A program made the position numbers and the translations under genes. 23,639 bases of DNA from Acanthaster planci (Eukaryota > Echinodermata > Asteroidea > Valvatida > Acanthasteridae), in contig NW_019091414.1 of the NCBI RefSeq assembly GCF_001949145.1, positions 1,266,124 through 1,289,762 of the forward strand. The letters are read 5' to 3'. Of the stretch, positions 18,868 to 23,639 are shown piece by piece. Under the pieces are notes generated by a model. It had not been told where the DNA came from. It made no database searches and saw only the letters and a list, made by a program, of their open reading frames with translations. Within the stretch, counting starts at the first letter, position 1, and every line of letters starts with the position of its first letter.

Positions 18868-20959
18868 TGCGCTGAAGCATTCCGCCAGATTTGAAATCTT
18901 GGTTTTTCATGTACACTCTCGAAAATCGTTCACTGCGAAGGATTCGTGTTTTCAATCGTGTAAGAGGTAACCAAACGAGTAAGTTGTGTCGAATAAATTG
19001 TGAACATTTATAGCTGTGATTTGGTTTTCCCAAAGGATGGCAATACACGAGTAGGCGCCACATGTTATCTCAGCCTGATTATAAACCGTATTGGAACAAA
19101 AAGGTTCTGATGCCCTCATTGTGACTTCTTTGGTGGAAAGACCGAATTTCTGGTCGATTTGGTCATGAAGAATATTCTTTTGAATAAACTGCTTGTACGT
19201 ACCGAAGTATGTACCGAAGGGTGGTATTATCTAACAGGCATATTATTCACTGTGCCCAGGGTCGACGAAAACTTCGGGGCATAATTTTGAGAAAGCTTTA
19301 AACTGGCCAGTACATAGCGTGGTAGTAACATGCAACTTAAGATTCTTGTACGCATTGGTGCCAACTTGGAGCTTGTGCCACAAAACCAGTAATTTTGAAT
19401 GCCACAAAGCTTATCATGGGTGGAGCTTCAGGTAGAATAGGAGGGAGTACACTTTGCATGCCCAGTTTCGACGAGGTGGCCTAGCAGTGGACTACTGGTT
19501 AATTAGTGGTAGACGTGTTTCCTGGCAGATAAGATTGTTTTGAAAAAAAAAAAGGCTTCTGGGCCTAGTAAACAGCAGCAGTAATGATGTAGAACGCCTG
19601 GAACACCGTCACTGATGGATACACCCGAGTAAAAATATGACATGTTTATCTTTAAGTGATAAAATGAATTATTCTCCGATTTTTTTGTGAAGTATTTTGA
19701 ACATTCATAGATTTTTAATTTCTTTGAGTAGGTCAGAGCTATAAACTTTTAAGTACTATTTCCTGTTGGCTCCCTTCATGCGTGTATCTTGAGTGCTTAC
19801 TGCTGCACAGAATTCCATCGCAAACTTAAGCACTTCAGATCTTGACATGACTACTATCAGCCAATCAACTGTAAAGCTGTCAAGCTATCTCATGAATATG
19901 CGATTGGGTTTAGCAGAGCTGTTCCTGCCTGCAAACTAGGTGGCAGGGGAGGCCTTTCCATGTGGGGTTACAGAAATGACTTTGCACTTAGTGACCTGGG
20001 ATGAAATATTTGTGTCAATTGTGTTTGAACGGAGTGTGTAGTAAATGTAAGAATTGTTATCGTTTACCTGAGTGGATACTGATGTTGTGAAAAGTCAGGA
20101 TCTGTGCTACACAAAATAACAGATAAATTTGCAAGAATTACGGAGATGATGAATGTAGGGTTGGAGAAACCTTTGCAGGTCTATGGACTACATTGAAATG
20201 GCTATCTACTCAGGAAGTTGGTGGTGTAACTAACACGAAATTTGTCTACACGAAACACAATTTAGATGTTTTTGGAAAACACAAGAGGACAAACTGATCC
20301 AGTGTGTCTGTGGCATACTCAGCCAATCAGCTCAGAGGGATTTTAACCAATTAGAATGGTGAACTTCCAACCAATAAGACGGCTTCTAATGTGTGAGTGG
20401 CCTGCGTAAGAAGGGAAGCACTGCAAGTTGGGTTCACCATGTGAAAGCTCTGTCTTGGGGACACTTCATAATTTGGAATTTTTATTTGCCCACCTCCCTC
20501 CCATCTCCACCATTACAGACTTACTTCATTAGTTACTCAGTACACTGACAGGCGTAATGGGTTACATATTTATGACGTTATTTCAATTTTATAAACTGCG
20601 GTCGCCTGGATATTCACTAGGTGTTCGACTGTTCCTCCCATTGGTCCAATCGGGGGAAGGCATTTTTAGCGGGACTGTGACAGGTACAGGTTAAGTTTTG
20701 CATAGATACACCATCGGAATGGCCAATAAAGTTGTTTAAATTCCCTCAGAATAAGTACACAGTAACAAGTTTGTCAGAAATTTCACTCTGTGGACAGGCG
20801 CTATATTGGCGCGCCGGAGGTTCACAGTGGTCCTTTCCCCCCTTAGATCTGAAGCGGGGGGGGGGGAGAGAATTTTCTTTGCCTTGATTTCTTAACAGTT
20901 CAGTTTGAGTTTTTCATTAGAGCTTCCTTAATTGCTGTTACAATGAAATTATTATTTGG
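18868..20959. other. Region upstream of ZNFX1, no recognised gene
   Basis: I find no convincing exon on either strand. The left end should hold the ZNFX1 promoter. Plus-strand CCAAT pentamers lie at 19861, 20323, 20347, 20371, 20646 and 20723, with ATTGG at 20640. There are an A tract near 19543 and a G run at 20855-20868. Confidence 0.5.
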
Positions 20960-21215
20960 CATAGGGTCTCTGGCCTGGTCTTGCGTGTTTTAGGTCCGGT
21001 CTTCTCTTACACGACGATCAGTGTAGAGACGTATATGACAAGGTCTTGTGTGTGCCCCAATTTCATGATTTGGTGTGCCCTGGGGCAATACACGGGGGGA
21101 CGGTCTGGTCATTGCGTATCCTATACTTTATGGTCTGGTGTGCATGTGGTGTGCATGGATGTGGTGGGTCTGGTATGTCCTAATATCATGATGGCTGGAA
21201 CTGGTGATCCCAGTG
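20960..21215 (+). repeat. Decayed minisatellite, unit near 30 or 60 bp
   Basis: GGTCTGGT or close variants recur about every 30 bases, and a second motif (CCTAATATCATGATGG and variants such as CCCCAATTTCATGATT) recurs about every 60 bases. Units are too diverged for an exact consensus by eye. The 85-codon open frame across it is low-complexity and not protein-like. Confidence 0.45.
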
Positions 21216-21619
21216 GGGTTCGGTGCACCACATGTTAATGCATTATGCCTGTTTGCCCACATACAAGCTGGTACATGGCCACATTGGACCAATAAAGAAT
21301 ACAGCTATGGCAAGAGTAATGAACTAAACTTTGTGACCATATTTACATTCATTTGAGTCCGAGAATAACTTTATTATATTTTGATATATAGGCCTACACC
21401 CATAGGCAAAGGTAAAAAATCAACTCATCCTTGTTTGTGCCGTGTATTGCCAGGCTTTGATAAAATTATATTGACTTTCTTCAGTTGAAAGTGGGTACGA
21501 GAGATTTTACAGCATACAATATGTAGTCTGAATACTCATCCAGCATCATTTTCGCTGATTTAGGGTCTGATAGTGACAGAATCGTCCTCCTGTCATAAGA
21601 CCTACCATAGCTTAGGGTT

Positions 21620-22080
21620 AACTCTATCCCACGAGCGCGAGTGGGACCCAGAATAATTAGTACGTCTGTGTTCGGTCATACATATGGAATAAAAAGACTT
21701 TTAACGCTATATCTATATGGTGTGCCGAATATACAATTGATCTTATGTCGACCCAATGCGCGTTTGGAAAGGGTCGACAGATTTCGTGCATTGTAATTGG
21801 GCAACACCTTGCATTGAACTCTTGGAAGCGCCCTACTGTGAATCGCCCGTACGTCTTTCCATAACACGCGTCAACACTTGCGCCAAGCGCTGCGTATCCG
21901 TCAAAATTTTGACGGCCGAACGTAACGTACACGTGTGTTATGTTAATGGAGTCGATTTTTGTGTCCGTGAAAAAGAAATGTATGAACGCATCGTGTACGC
22001 AACGCACCAAAAACGTACATATGGAAACGTACATAATGGAAAGCCGCCTTTAAGGCGCAACACTTGACGCAAGTAGCACC
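21620..22080. mobile_element. CpG-rich, hairpin-rich module, possible non-autonomous element
   Basis: A dense series of perfect or near-perfect inverted repeats sits in CpG-rich sequence unlike the surroundings: TCCCAC/GTGGGA at 21627-21646, TGTCGACCC/GGGTCGACA at 21746-21779, an 18-bp palindrome at 21898-21915, and a 19-bp inverted repeat with three transitions at 21876-21894 and 22056-22074. Open frames on both strands are not recognisable proteins. An old DNA transposon derivative is one reading; a conserved regulatory block is another. Confidence 0.4.
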
Positions 22081-23516
22081 TTTAGACTGGTTCCCGTCCC
22101 GTACGTAGTCTCCAGACGTCTTACACATACCTTCCAAATTAATGCAGGGAGAGGGAATCCGGCAGAATCCTGCTGGATGTATTTGAATGAGGAAACGATG
22201 CCCGCTCCATGCACAAATCTAGCAGGATCTGATAACACATTTTGCTTTTTCTTCTCCGTTAATACCCAAAACAACTTTACCATAAATTATTCAGTTAAGC
22301 CTATCTAAAATTTAAAATAGTAATCACTGATTTGATATAAATTGCCCTAAAATGATTTTTCTATGATAATCATTTAAAAATGAATTACCACCCTGCGATC
22401 AACAGAGACTTAGCAAGGATAACTGCTTGTTTTTATTCTCCTTTCCGCTGAAACGAATTGCTGATATTCAATACACATGTAGGCCTACTGTACCCATTTG
22501 ATTCGCTGCTTTCTGCACTAAGGAAATCTGCGGAAGAACCAGATCCCATTCCCTTTGGAATCTTCAGTTCGTCTCGACGTACAACCCCAAACACTACAAC
22601 TGGATACCATTTCTTTTGGTTTCGGCTATGACAAGGTTCAGTGGTAAATTAAGCTATGTACGTAGAGTACATGTGCACTGAACATCAGTACGTGTTTATT
22701 AATGCACAGATTGGCTCCCAAAACACTTACGATGTCACTTATACTACATGTACTTATGATGAAGGGGGCCTTACTAAGGAACGGCGATCTCCTGCGCACA
22801 GGAAAAATCACGATTACAAAGTCTTTTTACAGAGCACTAAAACCCTGCTTAGATTAGAAACTGATAGCAAAACGATTTAATGGGATTTTCTGAAGAAAAA
22901 ACTGAACAAAGCCAGAAAATCGGAGAGAAAATGATCATCAAAGTTGCACCCATGTACCTTTTCAATGGCCCGCTCACATGTTTTGCCGCCAAGGCCATTT
23001 GTGCGCATGCGTGCAAATTATGAATTTATTAGTGAAAGGGTGTAGTGGCCTTACAAAAAACTTGAATACTCAGCAACCAAATTGACAGGGCTAGTCCAAA
23101 TTTATATGGCTAGTCGCACGCTTTAAACCGCAGCTACCATCCCCTATACATTTTAAAATAGGAATGGGGACCATTCCACCACTGAATTTACAGGAATTTT
23201 TGCAGATGTGCGTTTCCAACCTCGACTCCAGGGGCTGCATGTCGATCTTTCACCAGATGACGCAAGGCATGGTGAGAACCAACCAATGACGTAATAAACG
23301 CCTGGTAGCCGTTTGTGAATCCATTTGCAACGCAATAAAAATGAAATTCAAATTTCGTGCGCAAGTACGTCAAATGTTCGAGCGCTTGTATCAAGAGAGA
23401 CTAGTCTCTCATTATGCCGTGTGGAAATACCATAAAGCAAAACATTCCTTGGAAACAGTTGTTCGCGGTACCCGCTGCTACATCCGACTCGAACCAGCCA
23501 GCTGACACAGGCAAGC
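22081..23516. other. Right flank, no recognised gene
   Basis: No exon or RNA gene is identifiable. TAGGCCTA occurs at 22480-22487, AAGGGGGCC at 22762-22770, and a near-consensus NRF1 site (TGCGCATGCG) at 23002-23011. Open frames of 60-75 codons near 23150-23400 have no recognisable domain. Confidence 0.5.
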
Positions 23517-23580
23517 TCGGTGGTCGAGCGGTAAAGACGTCTGCACTACTGAGCAGGAAGTTCGAGTACGACCCATTTGA
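23517..23580 (+). repeat. tRNA-like element with A and B boxes
   Basis: An A-box-like TGGTCGAGCGG (23521-23531) and a B-box-like AGTTCGAGTAC (23559-23569) are spaced almost as in a tRNA. CTGC/GCAG between them resembles an anticodon stem, but with an 8-base loop. The T-arm is imperfect, so this is more likely a SINE head or tRNA pseudogene than a working tRNA. Any tail extends beyond the window. Confidence 0.5.
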
Positions 23581-23639
23581 AGCAAGATATGGGACGGAGA
23601 GAATCTCCCCCCCGCCTTTGTGTTGGTCATTGTTTGATC

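Noticed and set aside
21657-22067. Overlapping 103-125-codon frames on both strands
   Set aside because: They coincide with the hairpin-rich CpG module. The translations have no family features and the symmetry explains openness on both strands.
1-23639. CRISPR arrays, prokaryotic operons or a virus-derived gene
   Set aside because: No regularly spaced direct repeats, no bacterial gene layout, and no reverse transcriptase, integrase or capsid signature were seen. The window is animal nuclear DNA with spliced genes.

Overview
The window is animal nuclear DNA. Genes are interrupted by GT-AG introns, spacers are long and AT-leaning, and there are tRNA-derived SINE-like pieces and short foldback elements. 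Two conserved genes lie on the minus strand, transcribed right to left: a ZNFX1 orthologue (12574-18717) and, 3.9 kb downstream, the first half of an importin-4 (IPO4) gene (522-8666). Protein architecture and compact introns suggest an invertebrate, probably a marine deuterostome such as an echinoderm or hemichordate. That placement is inference, and no marker in the window fixes the phylum.

Layout. 1-521 is an IPO4 intron that starts with the truncated end of a tRNA-like/SINE element. 522-8666 holds twelve IPO4 coding exons (504 codons plus 1 nt), all joined in consistent phase by GT-AG sites. The rest of the gene lies left of the window. The IPO4 introns hold a tRNA-like SINE candidate and four inverted-repeat (MITE-like or foldback) structures. 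8667-12573 is the spacer between the genes, with an inverted-repeat block just upstream of the IPO4 start and the ZNFX1 3' UTR at its right end. 12574-18717 is ZNFX1. A short first coding exon for an Arg/Gly-rich N-terminus is spliced across a 393-nt intron to one 5.3-kb exon carrying an N-terminal alpha-helical region, a UPF1-like SF1 helicase, a Cys-rich array of NFX1-type zinc fingers, a RING-like patch and a C-terminal RZ finger. The predicted protein is 1916 aa and intact. 18724-23639 has no gene that I can recognise. It holds the presumed ZNFX1 promoter and 5' UTR, a decayed minisatellite, a CpG- and hairpin-rich module near 21.6-22.1 kb, and a tRNA-like element at the right edge.

The two genes have unrelated roles. 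ZNFX1-family proteins act in antiviral double-stranded-RNA responses (vertebrates) and small-RNA inheritance (nematodes). IPO4 is a karyopherin importing histones H3/H4 and other cargo. Nothing suggests an operon or joint regulation. The best candidates for something new are a predicted RGG-only ZNFX1 isoform (the splice donor itself creates an in-frame stop, followed within a few bases by AATAAA), the hairpin-rich module at 21.6-22.1 kb, and the foldback elements in IPO4.
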